DNA of 64,000 nucleotides from Armigeres subalbatus (lineage: Eukaryota > Arthropoda > Insecta > Diptera > Culicidae). Position 1 is the first letter of the stretch; every line of letters starts with the position of its first letter. The DNA lies in the NCBI RefSeq assembly GCF_024139115.2, contig NC_085141.1:128711822-128775821 (forward strand), in the 5' to 3' direction. The notes under the pieces are model-generated. The model made no database searches, was not told the DNA's origin, and worked only from the letters and a program-made list of their open reading frames with translations. A program made the translations under genes and the position numbers. This document shows, piece after piece, positions 43,081 through 55,006 of the stretch.

Positions 43081-45160
43081 CGGGTTCCTTGCACTGTGAG
43101 GAGCGGATTGTTCGATTGGATTAGAGGAGAAGCATTTTTTAGCTTGAATGTGAAATCGATCTGTGTGACATTTATTTGGAAAAAAAGATTATTACGAGTG
43201 TTGGGATTTCTGATGATACTGAAATATTTAACAAATCTCTTTAACTATTATAAGAATGATCAAAAATTAGGCAAAGTTGTTCCTTTATTTTCTGTTTACT
43301 TTGGTTGGCATTTAATGAAACAATAAAAAAAACCTCACGAAAAAATTGACGAAATCGGCGAGATCGGTCCTTGCATTTCGGAGATATAGTCAAAGCACCA
43401 AGCGAAATACAGTTTTTTTGTCCACATCAGGATCTATCTGTTAAAAAAATTGTCGAAATAACACAAAATATTTGTTTCATCATAGATAAAGTTGTTGTAG
43501 AATAGATCACCAATGCATTTGGCATCGATTGGCACAAATTTATTTTTTACGCCTGATCGTATATAGCTTAAAATGGTTTTGACGATGGTATGACATATGA
43601 CGATGCTTCATAGGTACGCAGGTAATCGTTCCATGAGCATGCTGATCGCAGAATTTCAACCCTAGGAGGCTTACTGTTTGCCTACATAGTATTCAATATG
43701 TTAATTCTTCAATCCTTCATTTTTATACGTTACATACAATTGATACAGAACCTTAAAACGGTCATCATCGGGTTTCGATATCGAAGACCGGAAATGTCGA
43801 TCGCAACCCAAAAACGAGGTAAGCAACCGTCTGTGAGTCTGTATTCCTGTTAAGAGTAGACACCGCGATGGAGTTGTCTTCTCTTCGAAACCTCAGCCCG
43901 TTGTCTACTGTTATACAGCGCAGCGTCGAGTTGCATTCGGCGTTTTTCAAAAGGCTTTATTGCGTGCAGCATAATCACGAACACAGGACCACTCCTTCCA
44001 CTCTTTCATGAATAAAATGCTTGTCCTGGAAGGCTCGATTCATTTTAAATAGTGCGCATTTGAAATCACTAACTAGGACATAGTCTGAATCTGACGAGAA
44101 ATTTTTATCGAGGTTGCGGTGCAATTCTCGCAGCCTTTGACCGCCACTGATGCTGATGATTTTCTCCTGCGACTGCTATCACGGCCATCGTTGTTGTATC
44201 ACCGTGTCCGCTCTACAAGAAACCTTTTTCGAACTGAGGATTATAGTCAAAGTTGCACAATTTGATAACTGTTATCATTATACACGATTTTTTAAATCAA
44301 CGGTTCCAAATGGTGCAGAAAATTGTTGGATAGTTTCCAAATCGTATAATATATAAGTAAATCTCCAAAAACTATCATATCCTCCAGTTGGGAAAGGACG
44401 GGAATGTTAGTGTGTGATTATTGTTGCTACTAGAGACCGAGAATACCTCTGCATCTCCACAATAACCACGGAATGGAAGTTGTGTTAGTTGAGTAAGTAA
44501 TCAGAAACATAGATCGGCAATGGTAAATTTAAATCGTGAAGGTCCTTGGGAACTGCGTTAAACGGCTATTTGGACTGTTCAGTGACACCTTTCATGAGGA
44601 TCTTTCTTCTATTCCAACTTTTTTCATATATTCAGAAGTTTAACTTAGTTCTTTTTGAAATTAATAGCGAACAAAAAATCGAACACTGGGAATCTAAATT
44701 TTTTGCATCCACTCTATATCGCGACCTACTTAAATTATCTTATAATTCTTACATCGGATGAAACAATAACAAAAATTCTGGAAAAAAATAATGGTAACGG
44801 CCACTGCCGGCACTTTTTGGCTATGAATATCTCCGGAGTTTTTGAAAAATCGCTAATTTTGTCCATGATCTAGGAATTAGCAGTTTGAGCAATTCCTTCA
44901 AATTATATCTGTTGATGGTTCCAATGGGTTCAAAAATAAGAGAACAACGTATATCTATGGAGACTGATGGACTGTTTGGATGGACATTCTCGTCTGGTGC
45001 ACGGAATCAAGGTAGTCCCGTAAAGAAAAAGATAGTTCAAATGGTTCAAATGTGACGTGATAGCTATCGCAGTATGAACAAGTGCAAAAGAAGGCCAAAC
45101 TAAATTGTAAAGCGTTGGCTTGCTTTGTCCCGAGCAGCAATAGCAGTTACGTCAATTGTT
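43081..45160. other. Unassigned AT-rich region
   Basis: Nothing beyond small random frames. No inverted termini, arrays or RNA motifs could be supported. Confidence 0.45.
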
Positions 45161-45840
45161 TAAATACAATGTAACTTGATGTTCAATACGTGTCGATAGT
45201 GCCTTGTTTTTGTATGCCGTGGTCTGGTTTTTAAAAATAACACTCGCGAGTCTTTCCAAAACGCGTAGCCCAAATAGGGTAAGATGGTTTGATAAGCCAT
45301 TTTAGCCGGCGGCGGTGGCGGCGTGAATCGTGAATCATTTTTTAAAGATTTTTTTGCTTTTTTCAGGATATTGTCAATACTTTTGAAGACAATCTTTGGG
45401 AGAATCTTTTGAATTTCGTCGGAAAAATCTGATGAACTTCTCTCGAAAATTCTCTGAGCTCCTCCAAAATATTGATTTGAAAGTTTTTTTTTAGGATTTT
45501 CCATGTCAACTATTTTGAAGTTTTGATATTTTTTTTGGAATTTACAAGGAAGCACTTTGGAGTTTCCGAAGAAAATTGTTTCCGTGGATTGGTGGAAAAT
45601 GTTCCGAAAATCCACGGAAAGTTTCAGTTGAATAATCCTTAACAACTAATCCACGATTTTTTTCAGATTTTCCGCGGAAGATTGTTCAAAATGTGGACAT
45701 CAACAATAACAATTGGAGTCAAACGGAAAAATGTTAGAAATTTTCGTAGGAAATTTATTGGAATTTGCACGCGATTTTTTAAATTTTCTGTGGAAAATTC
45801 TTCGGAATTTTATATATATTGAAGAAGGATCTGTTGTTCG
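45161..45840. repeat. Weakly repetitive segment (GGAATTTC-like) with a GCC-rich patch
   Basis: From about 45360 to 45830 loose TTTTCCGCGGAAGATTG- and GAAAATTCTTCGGAATTTT-type words recur, a heavily decayed relative of the GGAATTTC arrays. At 45306-45335 GCCGGCGGCGGTGGCGGCGT followed by GAATCGTGAATC resembles the complement of the right tip of the 14.1-19.8 kb element. Confidence 0.45.
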
Positions 45841-46875
45841 GCTGAACATTATTTGGCAGAAAGCCATTTGGCCGGATAACACGTGAAGTAGAAAAACATC
45901 AAGTCGAATTGTATTTGGCCGAAAGGAACGTTCGAGCGAAACTGCTATACAACGGAAAACAGTTTGGCCAAAAATTTCATTTGGCCAAAGCAACATACGG
46001 CCGAGTTGGTAATTTGGCCGAAAAAGCACTCTTCCGTAACACGTCGTTTGGCTGAAATGGTCGTTTGGCGTTTAGGTTTTAAGGCCAAAAATGTCATTTT
46101 GCCGAAATGGTTGTTTGACAGAAAGAGCCATTTGGCCGAAAATGTCTTTTGGTCCAACGGCCAAATGGTGATTACTGAATGGTCAATATGGTCAAAAACA
46201 TCCATTTTCTACCAATCGACCATTTCTGCCAAAAAACTTTTTTTCGTTTGGCAAAAAAAAATGCATGTTGGCCAAGATGTTGGCCGTACGACTTTTTCAC
46301 CCAAAACACCAGTCAACCGAACGACAGTTTAGGTCGTATGTCCATTTAGACTTTGGCAATCTGGGGTTTTGGCCTAATGATTTGTTTAACCAAATTACAT
46401 ATTTCGTCATAAACTTTCAGCCAAATGGCCCAACCTGTCGTTTGGCTGAATGTCATTCGATGAAAAGCTAGTTATTGAATGTCACTTGGTTGAACGTTTG
46501 TCCGAAAAGGCATTTGGTCGAGACATTGGTCTGAACCGGTAATTTGACCGGACATGATGTTTGCCCTAACAGTTTATTTGATTGAAAATGTCATTTGGCC
46601 GAAATGGTCGTTTCGCCGAAACAGTCATTTGACCAAATAGATCATTTGGTCAAAAATGGTCGTTTGGCAGAAAGAGCCATTTCGCTCGAAAATGTAATTT
46701 CTGCAAAACAAACATTTCGGCCAAACGGCATTTTCTGTCAAATGACCTATTCTGCTGAACGGTTTTTTTTGGCAAAATTTCTAATTCATCCGAAAGATAC
46801 TTTAGTCCAAATTACTCTTTCTGACACACGACTATTTCGGCCAATTAAGGCATTCGGCCAACATGACGACACATT
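45841..46875 (+). repeat. Large degenerate GGCCGAA array
   Basis: TTTGGCCGAAATGGTCGTTT and similar 16-19 bp units run for about 1 kb with heavy point change. It is the same family as 7022, 22321/23477 and 25476. The 122- and 100-codon frames (45964-46332, 46595-46897) are repeat-derived. Confidence 0.88.
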
Positions 46876-46956
46876 GCCCGATTGCTTTGATTGCTAATAG
46901 TGTGGCTATCAGTTGTAGTTCGCATTAAGCCTACTTCGATGGTTATGAATCTCTTG

Positions 46957-47273
46957 AATGTTTGCAAGTAAGGGGCCCTCCTTAGCCGTGCGGTAAGACG
47001 CGCGGCTATAAAGCAAGACCATGCTGAGGGTGGCTGGGTTCGATTCCCGGTGCCGGTCTAGGTAATTTTCGGATTGGAAATTGTCTCGACTTCCCTGGGC
47101 ATAAAAGTATCATCGTGCTAGCCTCATGATATACGAATGCAAAAATGGTAACCTGGTATAGAAACCTCGCAGTTAATAACTGCGGAAGTGCTTAATGAAC
47201 ACTAAGCTGCGAGGCGGCTCTGTCCCAGTGTGGGGATGTAATGCCAATAAGAAGAAGAAAAATGTTTGCAAGT
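46957..47273 (+). mobile_element. tRNA-derived SINE, Feilai type (copy 4)
   Basis: The body 46970-47260 starts AGGGGCCCTCCTTAGCCGTG, has the B box GGGTTCGATTCCC near 47037, and ends GCCAATAAGAAGAAGAAA. A perfect 13-bp duplication AATGTTTGCAAGT lies at 46957-46969 and 47261-47273. It is the best-preserved copy in the window, implying recent insertion. Confidence 0.93.
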
Positions 47274-48215
47274 GCTGTTTCACTGCTACACAGACAGCAC
47301 CATAGAGCCAAAAAAGAACGACGATTTGGGTTTTAGGTTATAGAAATAGTAGAATAAGAGATAGGCGAAGACGCCATCTTATTTCCAATCGAATTGTTGA
47401 AAGCGGTTTCAATTCGACTTTTGCATTTGCATTTACATTTTGCATCCATAAGAAGCAAGCAAAAGTTCAAGTGATGCCATTATTATTTTCACGCTTTCAT
47501 TCATTTTCATATATTTCCATTTCCACCGTTTTTCACTTCGTCGGTCTCTGGTTATAGGTTTGCTATTAAGTTACGCTCCGATCCAGTGTACCTCAGCGTT
47601 TTAGGTGTTTCGATGCAAAAGTGATCCAAAAATGTCCGGACTCTCGAATTTGTTGGTTGCTTTTTGAAAAGATGAAAATCAGTCTTACCACAATAACAGC
47701 CACCCTTGGCCACCCTATTTCGAAGCTCATCAAAATTCTAAGAAATTCGTCCGATATGTTGTGGATCTTTTTTACCTCGATGCTAAGAAGATTCAAATAT
47801 CTTTATTTGTCGAAGGAGTCTGGCTGAAACCAACAAAGCAATAATAAGAGAAGTCCATGTGCTTTAAACATTAGTGCCAATCACAAAAAAATAGGAATAG
47901 TCAATTTTTTACTAAACTAGATGTTTCGCAAGCTTTTCAACAAGTTTTCCTAAATGAAGATTACTGCTATATCACCACATTTATTTCACCTTTGGATCTT
48001 TAACGTTATAAAAGGCTCATCGGAATTTTCTGCCACCCTGGAAGTGTTTTCAAATATCATGGAAACTATATTTGCAGTTCGTCCTTAGGCTTGTAGTTTC
48101 AATTGATGATATTTCAATGCCAGCCATAAACGAATCTGAACTACATAAATGATGTTGATAGTACCTGCAACCGATTGAAACAATACAATATTCTTTTAAA
48201 CGTTGTTTTCAAATT
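47274..48215. other. Unassigned spacer
   Basis: No gene, array or terminal repeat that I can support. Small frames on both strands near 47593-47827 overlap. Confidence 0.45.
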
Positions 48216-48219
48216 GTCG

Positions 48220-48900
48220 CGTGCGTAACAAAAATCGGCTTCTTCGGATACCAAACCTCACCACAAAGGATCTCAATTTCACATAAGAAGCCGGAAGCTG
48301 TCGAAGAAAAAGGCAGACCACCTAAATCGTCGGAGATGGTTTTCCTGGTTTCGAAAACTTTATTCATCGACACGTTCTAAATTTGACAACCATTATCTAT
48401 TGTTTTAACTCAGAAAAGAAGTTGATGGAAACTAGTTGATCAGCATGTTTTCGATCAAATTAAAACATTACTGTTGAACATTATGACCTAAATGATGAAA
48501 CCTATGCTATTGCCGACGGGAGCCCCATGAGCCATGGAGCTGCATTAGTTCAAAGGAACACTACATCGGGAGCCGCATGATCTGCCATGTATCAAGAACT
48601 ATATTTTCAAAAATATGCCCAAACTGAACGTAAAGAACTAGCGTTAGTATGAGTTTGTAAAAAGTTTCACTACGATCTTTGGAAGAAAACAGCAAATCAA
48701 TAACGGAGACCGATTTTTACGCTTGATGTCCTATGGTATCAAAAGAATAATATCACTGATCCCTACTTCGAGGCACTCGATATAAATTAGAAGTTGAAGA
48801 AGCTATCAGTTCGGGTGCATAAATAAAAACATTGGCGAACATTGAGAATAGAGCCTGAGCTTGTGGAATCTTGAAGTAATCAGAAGCTGTTTGTTGCCAA
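48220..48900 (+). mobile_element. Ty3/gypsy-type pol relic (RT end and RNase H)
   Basis: Translation with many stops gives FFGYQTSPQRISIS and KPEAVEEKGRPPKSSEM, matching the region where Ty3/gypsy RT ends (F-L-G-Y, then K-x-E-A, then a P-x-x-x-x-E box). FDQIKTLLLN follows near 48450. Then comes an RNase H-like ADGSPMSHGAALVQ and YFQKYAQTERKELALV, with the first Asp and the Glu of the catalytic set visible, and KKFHYDLW. The spacing is right for RT followed by RNase H. LTRs, protease and a recognisable integrase were not found. It is a dead, old copy. Confidence 0.7.
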
Positions 48901-49278
48901 AAACTGAAGCAGGTTGGATGATTTTCAAATAACTACGAACGGAGTCATTCGGCAGCACTATTTACTTGTAGTTAAGATTTACTACTTTCGGTATGTCGGA
49001 GTTACTGTACAAAGGTGTATGACAGTAAAAATAACAATTACCAAGATGAGAAAGATTTTCGCCGGACCTGATACCCAATTCATTATGTTTATGGCAATGA
49101 TCAGCCGTTTTCTTGATCCGAATTATCACATTTTTGTTACAATTAATATTAAACAAAATGTCTCCTATGTCGCATTTCTAAATGGATTAGTCAGAAAACA
49201 AAATCAGAACATTGTTTAAAGCTTTGAAGATGAGTAACTCTGTTGGTGTACGATACTGGGCTGGGAAACAACGATCTA
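48901..49278 (+). other. Downstream of the gypsy relic, unassigned open frame
   Basis: A 101-codon frame (48914-49219) is open but has no motif that I recognise. It could be decayed integrase sequence by position or simply chance in AT-rich DNA. Confidence 0.3.
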
Positions 49279-49438
49279 CAACCGTCTAAGACGAATTAAG
49301 TATTCTCCATTCAAGTCGAGTCAAGTACGAGACACTGAAGACGACCACACAGTTGTGGTCGAAATACGTATCTGCAAATATAACGAAAATTAACTGGTGG
49401 AATTAAATGGAGAGTACTTAATTCGCCTTAGACGGTTG
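49279..49438. mobile_element. 160-bp MITE with 33-bp TIRs and a CTGAAGA...GAAA core
   Basis: CAACCGTCTAAGACGAATTA (49279 onward) is mirrored by TAATTCGCCTTAGACGGTTG (to 49438), and the pairing extends through CTCCATT/AATGGAG. Inside, CTGAAGA (49335-49341), a perfect 6-bp stem GACCAC/GTGGTC, GAAA and the palindrome TACGTA follow each other. The same block order occurs at 14227-14335. No target duplication is clear. Confidence 0.8.
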
Positions 49439-50005
49439 AATACGTTCCACTAAAAGAGCTTTATATATTTTTCACATGGATCTACAAGATTTCCATCACT
49501 CTTATCATGCAACGCCTCATTATACTACAAGGCGAGACACAAGAGTTTATGCAAACTTGAAACGTATTGCAAAACCGAATAAGTTTAAATGAACAGAATA
49601 AGCTGACTACAGCTGAGAAACACTAAAAGCGGAATGATTTGTAACAAGCGGATACTGAATGCAAAGACTGCTAACTATTGAAAGTGACACAGGGATGTAA
49701 TCATTAAAACGAAATTATTTCATTTCCAGTATTATTTTTAGAAAACTCTACGACCTCGAGTGTGCCGCAAGAAGCTGGGCTACCTAACCTCCAAATAATT
49801 GCAATTTGCAATCAAACGACACAGCAGATCAATCATTGTCCGCGGCCGCGCGTACCGCTGCAATCAAGGATGGAAAGCTTTCCGGATGACCTACAGTGAC
49901 GGAAAAAAGTGTTCGCGATGAAACATGTTCATACACAAAACCCGCGAAATCTCATTTTCTCTTCACTAAAGTATGTATTATATATTTTTCTTCCTCAGTC
50001 TAAAG
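49439..50005. other. Unassigned spacer
   Basis: No feature supported. A short GC patch near 49838-49860 (GTCCGCGGCCGCGCG) stands alone. Confidence 0.4.
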
Positions 50006-50290
50006 TTTTCAAATAATTCGTATTATTGATGCATAAAAATTGTAAAATTATTTGTTTTTGTTTGTTAACAACAAAAAAAGCAATAACCATTAAATGTGTC
50101 AAATAGGCTTTTTTCAAAGACTTGGAAAAAAAGTATTCGCGCATTCGCTTATTACTCCAGAGAATGTTCCATAAACTGGTTTTTAGTAATCCGTATACAG
50201 TTCTTGGCATTAGCAACATCCTGCACATTTGCAATCGAAATTTTGAAGTTATGGTTCTCGTCCATAGTGCTATCAATGAAAAACATGTTT
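50006..50290 (-). repeat. Dispersed repeat family, minus copy
   Basis: This is the complement of the repeat at 34920-35167: ATTCGTATTATTGATGC, AACCATTAAATGTGTCAAAT, AAAAGTATTCGCGCATTCGC and GAATGTTCC blocks in order, ending CTCGTCCATAGTGCTA. Divergence is roughly one base in six. Confidence 0.75.
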
Positions 50291-50837
50291 TAAACTCCAG
50301 ATCCGGCCAACAAATCCCAAGAAGGTCCAATCACGTGCCAAAAGAAGAGTTAGTTAGTTTAATCTAGTTCCACCACTTTATTGTAACTTTACAGATATGA
50401 ATATGAAGCCTGCATAATCTTTTAAGCCTAGTATGCTGCTCATAAGGATAGCGGCCAAGCAAAATTAGCTTCAATTACTGGAATAAATTTTACAACTGCA
50501 CAAATGTTTTGAACGATTCAAATTCAAACGCCCTTACCCTCCTCTTGCAACAGATTTTCACAGCTCTTCAACAGATTTCCACAAAGAAAATGGTGACATT
50601 TGAAAAAAAAAAAATGGATAACACTCAAAGCTATAGCACGGATCGCCCCTAAATAAACGTTTATTTAAATTGGCAATATTTAACATTCAAAGAACAATTT
50701 GAAACTTACTTAAAAGAAGTAAGTTTAAAAGGTTTGATGGCCTAAAGATGCTTCAAATAACGTATCAATATCCAGCAGTGTCGGAGTTTGACGCCTGAAA
50801 ATCTGTGTGGATTATAATGAAAGTCCTTGTAATACTA
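50291..50837. other. Unassigned spacer
   Basis: No feature can be supported here. Confidence 0.4.
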
Positions 50838-50944
50838 CTCTAGCAGCACACATGTTCCACAAAGGTTGCTGCAACTAATATGTGACCGTATTCAGTTATA
50901 ATCAAGTTGCTGCAACCATTTTTGTCTGAATTGTACTGCTCGGG
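50838..50944 (+). mobile_element. 107-bp CCCGAGCAGCACA-type MITE (copy B)
   Basis: Termini CTCTAGCAGCACACATG and GTACTGCTCGGG are flanked by TA (50836-50837; 50945-50946). The interior GGTTGCTGCAAC and AAGTTGCTGCAACCATTT matches copies A and C. Confidence 0.88.
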
Positions 50945-51279
50945 TATGTTCGCACTACAGTCTGGATAACATGGTATTCAAATTATCAACAAAAGAAAAT
51001 ACATAAAGATAGCCAAATAACATGGTACAAGACCCTAGTGCGAACATAGTGTAAGGGTTCTTTGTGATTATTTCTGAGTATTTTCGATTTAAGCAAAGAA
51101 TCTTGAAGGCTATTTAGAGGCGAGTGTTGGGAACATGAGTCACATTCGGGGTTTGAATCAAAACGATAAATCATTTCGGTGAGCCTCTGTAACCTAAATT
51201 CGTGTATGACTGAAGCAGTAAATATTGCTAATAACGTATTCATTCCTAGATAACTCTTGGCGTTTCAACGAATTCAATA
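50945..51279. other. Unassigned spacer
   Basis: No feature, except that GCGAACATAG/TGTTCGCACTA near 50945 and 51040 repeat inverted, a possible small foldback. Confidence 0.35.
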
Positions 51280-51975
51280 AACTTACGCGAATCTTTAGAA
51301 ACGTACTTCTTCAAAAACCTACGAACTGCTGGATATGGTTGGGTCAATACAATGTAAGTGAGCCCGTTGATGTGCGGAACCACTATCGGACCTATTCGGA
51401 TCAAGAAAAAATCATCCCTTAAGTGGATCCGTCGGTGGTTTGGAACCACCACCGAATCGAGCTAAATTTCAGTTTAAGCCAACTTTGAATCGAGATAGTC
51501 GATGGTCAGAACCGCTTTTGGACGCAGTCGAACCAAGAAAAACTCTATTTGGCGATCGGAATCGCTTTTGGACCTCAAGAAAAATGCAACTCTGGAGAGG
51601 GTGTGGCTAGCAAGACAGTATTAGATTGAGTTGGGCCAATAAAACTTAGCTTTGAAATGGGTTGAATTAAGAAAAACCCAAATCTGGTGTGGCTTGGTCG
51701 GTGGTTTGAAAAGACTACTGAACTTAGTTGGGTCTAAAAATTCAAATTCTGGAGTGATTTGATACATCGCTATCGAACCTTATCGGATTAAGGAACATCC
51801 AACTCCGAAGTGTGTCGGTTTGTGGCCGAAATCGCCATCGGACATTTTCTAATCAAGAAAAGTGGTTTGTTTTCAGTGATTGAAGGCACTTCTGGACATA
51901 GTTGGATCAATAAAATCCAACTCTGAAGTGGTTTGGTCGACGGTCGAAATCACCATCGAAAACTCTCGATATAGA
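51280..51975 (+). repeat. Degenerate minisatellite of about 70-bp units
   Basis: The recurring order is CCAACTCTGAAGTGGTTTGG, TCG(G/A)TGGT, GAA(A/C)C(G/A)C, ATCGGACNT and GGATCAA(G/T)AAAA. It is visible about nine to ten times with strong divergence. There is no coding sense. Confidence 0.7.
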
Positions 51976-52398
51976 TGCTTCTATTAAGCAAAAACGTCAG
52001 ATAGGTATAATCAATTTAAATACGCACCGCATTGAGGTTATAAACCATAGGGGAAAATTGTCGCTGCGGTTTCTTTTAATCTCGTTCCCAAGCCTGTCGG
52101 GTACATAACTGTCAAAACGTACTGATTTTACTTTCGCCAGCAAAAGATGTTTCGCCATAGTTACGACAGTGACAATCTTCCTCTATAGTTTCTAACTTCT
52201 TCCTCTATAGTTTGTAAGCCTTGTAACCGGAATGGCGGTCAAAACTACGATCAATTCATGCAATTTGTTTATGTGGAATCAAATTTATTTTCTTCTATCT
52301 TCTTTATATATAAAAACGAATGTGAACGCATGACACTAGCTTGTTCACGTATTGCGGTCGAACTATTCAATCACAGGAACGTGTGAAAGTAGGAACAT
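51976..52398. repeat. Spacer with a small imperfect foldback at 52045-52188
   Basis: CCATAGGGGAAAATTGTCGC near 52046 is mirrored by GTGACAATCTTCCTCTATAG near 52169-52188. A direct partial repeat of TTCCTCTATAGTTTCTAA follows at about 52198. No gene is present. Confidence 0.45.
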
Positions 52399-52495
52399 CC
52401 CAAGTAACATTTTAAGTTTTATAACGCTCTTGAAGACCATATTTCACTCTTCAAGAGTGTAATAAAACCAGTATAAAACCAAAATGTTACTAGGG
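52399..52495. mobile_element. 97-bp CCCAAGTAACATTTT MITE
   Basis: Termini CCCAAGTAACATTTT and AAAATGTTACTAGGG are flanked by AT on both sides. The interior contains a second stem ACTCTTGAAG/CTTCAAGAGT-like. Termini of the form CCC...GGG resemble those at 35896, 50838, 52741 and 62505. Confidence 0.75.
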
Positions 52496-52740
52496 ATCGT
52501 TGCTTCGATAATATGTAGCTAAACAAATCAAATGTCATACGCTATTCTTGCTTTTGTTATTATTTCTTCACTTTCTGGGAAATTTTCGAAAGTGATTAGA
52601 AGTGCACAGATTCTTTAACCACTGTAGTGATTCCCCACAGCAGTAGTGGGCAGAAACCGCTGTGCTATAAATGATCTACCATCCCAATTCAGTATTCTAA
52701 TTAGTACTGCAATTTATCATTTTCCATCCGATGTTAACAT

Positions 52741-53058
52741 CCCGAGTAGACGAAAATAGCTCAATAATATCAAATGTTGATAAGATAGCACAATGTGATA
52801 TGGACATGATTGATATAAGAGATAACAATCAGACGATAATATCAATATTTCACTGAAATATCATGAGGACATAATGTTATGCTATTTGTAATAAGTGATC
52901 AATATCATGTGCCATTAGTTTGTTCTTATCCATAGCATATGTTGATATTTAAATGATATTTCGGTGCAAATTTTTGATATTGTGACCTGTTCTTTTATCT
53001 CTTATATCAATCAAGTCCATATCATGTTTTGTTATTCTGTTTATGGCTTCTGCCCGGG
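52741..53058. mobile_element. 318-bp CCCGAGTAGA MITE with long inverted arms
   Basis: CCCGAGTAGA (52741) and TCTGCCCGGG (to 53058) are flanked by AT. Inside, TGATATGGACATGATTGATA and AAGAGATAA (near 52796) are mirrored by TTATCTCTTATATCAATCAA and GTCCATATCATG (near 52997-53026). Non-coding; folds into one long hairpin. Confidence 0.75.
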
Positions 53059-54250
53059 ATATCTACGACTGTCAACATCTATACAAACGCCCTCTTTTCT
53101 ATACCCACCTTTTGCTTCCCGAGCATATTGTCATCGGTATCAATATCATCGGCGCATCCTTGGAAGGATGATAAGGAAGGCTGGACATTCAATAACAAGC
53201 TTGACGAGAATCCCTTATTTATCAACGCTCACCAGCTTATCGGAAAGAATAGATGAGTCCGAAGATTACCCAGTCATAAACCCACGAAGAGTAAATCCTC
53301 GGCTGAGAATTACCGTCTTTTAAATGTTACAATTTTACCCTAATTTAAAAGTAGTAGCTAAAGTGCATCGAATATGTAAAAATAATCAATTAGTGTTGAA
53401 TAACTTGACCGTAGCAGTTGCTCTAGTCATTAACTGATTACCGACATGCTTTTTTATGAATATTTTTTTAGGAATAATTTACGATACGCAAGATAATCCG
53501 ACAGTTCCTACTAGTGAGCTATTCGAAAAAGGTATTAGGAACATCCCCCGTAGTATGATTTTTAACTTCGCAACAACCGTTCGTTGTGGTGTCTATTTTG
53601 GCCACTACGTACTCCTTTTGTTGTGGGAGAAATAAATGAAAAAGAACTTGTCAGTTTTGAGTCAAGTTAAAACAATACAAAAAACTGTTCTACACTCCTA
53701 GTCTCAATTTCATTCTAATGACGAACTTTTTTGGAGGCTATAGAGCATAAAACTAGCGCTTAGAGGTTTAAACTGTTTCATCAAACTCAGATCGATAAAA
53801 TAGGCGAATATCTGTATATCCATGTATATTTTTGAGCGCAAAAAGCCAAATATATTCGCCAACTTTCATCAATGAGGATGCATATGAAATAAAATAAATC
53901 AAAATTGTATAAATTTAATTATTGTCTTTTTTCGTAGTTCTGTACAAATTTACGAAGATTAATTTCGAATAATACCATGCTTCTACCAGTATCGTAAATC
54001 ACAAACTGCTTCGGTAAGTTTTATGTGGTGTGAATCATCCAATGGTAAGAGAATTTAAGTGTGAGACAATTCATAACCACCCTAAAACATCAAAAAATTA
54101 GATATCGGCAGATATTGAAAACTACTTATCATGACCGAGAAGATAAAATACTTAATCTTTACATAAGTTCTGTCAAGAATGCCAACATGTTGTTTGTTTA
54201 TTATGTCGTTAATCAAAGTACAGTGAAAAGTCAAAGTTATTTTAATCAAA
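53059..54250. other. Unassigned AT-rich spacer
   Basis: No gene or repeat that I can defend. The frames at 52964-53323 and 54061-54324 are partly built from the adjoining palindromic repeats. Confidence 0.4.
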
Positions 54251-54257
54251 ACGTAGC

Positions 54258-54310
54258 CTCTAAATCCCTGAAGAAGGTGAAATATATACCGAAACGTCGG
54301 AAAATAGACG
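54258..54310 (+). repeat. CCTGAAGAAGG...CCGAAACGTCGG motif
   Basis: CTGAAGA, a 3-4 bp stem (GGT/ACC), GAAA and CGTC/GACG (second stem) follow each other within about 50 bp. Motifs of this form occur in several invertebrate repeat families. The position that should hold U before the cleavage site in a hammerhead is C here, so activity is unlikely. Confidence 0.4.
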
Positions 54311-54329
54311 CAATAACGTTTTAGCTGCT

Positions 54330-54530
54330 TTATAAGACTGAAAGAGCATCCCCTCAGATCATTTTTACTAAAATAGTTAGACTTTCAATCACCAGTTGGC
54401 GCTGCACTATAGAAACATTGTTCGCCAGCGACTTGTTTGGGATAATCAAGAGTGGGCTATCTCGCACTTTTAAATCTTTGGTGGAATTAAGGTGAAGTGA
54501 AGAAGAGCAGAAGTTTTTCACCTATTATTA
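54330..54530. other. Short unassigned spacer
   Basis: Low-copy-looking sequence between the CTGAAGA motif and the RTE tail; nothing recognised. Confidence 0.35.
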
Positions 54531-54532
54531 TT

Positions 54533-55006
54533 ATTTATTCAGACTAAGGCCGAAGTAGTCTGTGCGGTATATAAGAGTCTTCTCCATTCGGCTCGGTTCA
54601 TGGCTACACGTCGCCAACCACGCAGTCTACGGAGGGTCCGCAGGTCATCTTCCACCTGATCGATCCACCTTGCCCGCTGCGCACCTCGCCTTCTTGTGCC
54701 CGTCGGATCGTTGTCGAGAACCATTTTCACCGGGTTACTGTCCGACATTCTGGCTACGTGCCCGGCCCACCGCAGTCGTCCGATTTTCGCGGTGTGATCG
54801 ATGGATGGTTCTCCCAATAGCTGATGCAACTCGTGGTTCATTCGCCTCCTCCACGTACCGTCCGCCATCTGCACCCCACCATAGATGGTACGCAGCACTT
54901 TCCTTTCGAAAACTCCAAGTGCGCGTTGGTCCTCCACGAGCATCGTCCAGGTCTCGTGTCCGTAGAGGACTACCGGTCTAATGAGCGTTTTGTAGATTGT
55001 CAGTTC
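54533..55006 (-). mobile_element. RTE-like LINE, 3' fragment (copy 3)
   Basis: On the minus strand a 168-codon open frame (54539-55045) carries LTIYKTLIRPVVLYGHETWT, VFERKVLRTIYGGVQMADGT, GRLRWAGHVARMSDSNPVKM and ARWIDQVEDDLRTLRRLRGW. This is the undamaged version of the C-terminal block seen broken in copy 1. It ends at TCTGAATAAATAATAATAAT. Homology to the family begins at about 55006. The first residues of the frame (MKSTQTLGVLQVSE) come from the joined upstream segment. No catalytic domain is present. Confidence 0.92.

Noticed and set aside
45964..46332. 122-codon frame in the GGCCGAA array
   Set aside because: The peptide is a translation of the degenerate 17-bp unit (AEMVVW, AKNV-like words).
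48914..49219. Intact small protein gene after the gypsy relic
   Set aside because: No motif, AT-driven composition, and its position suggests decayed element DNA; kept only as unassigned.
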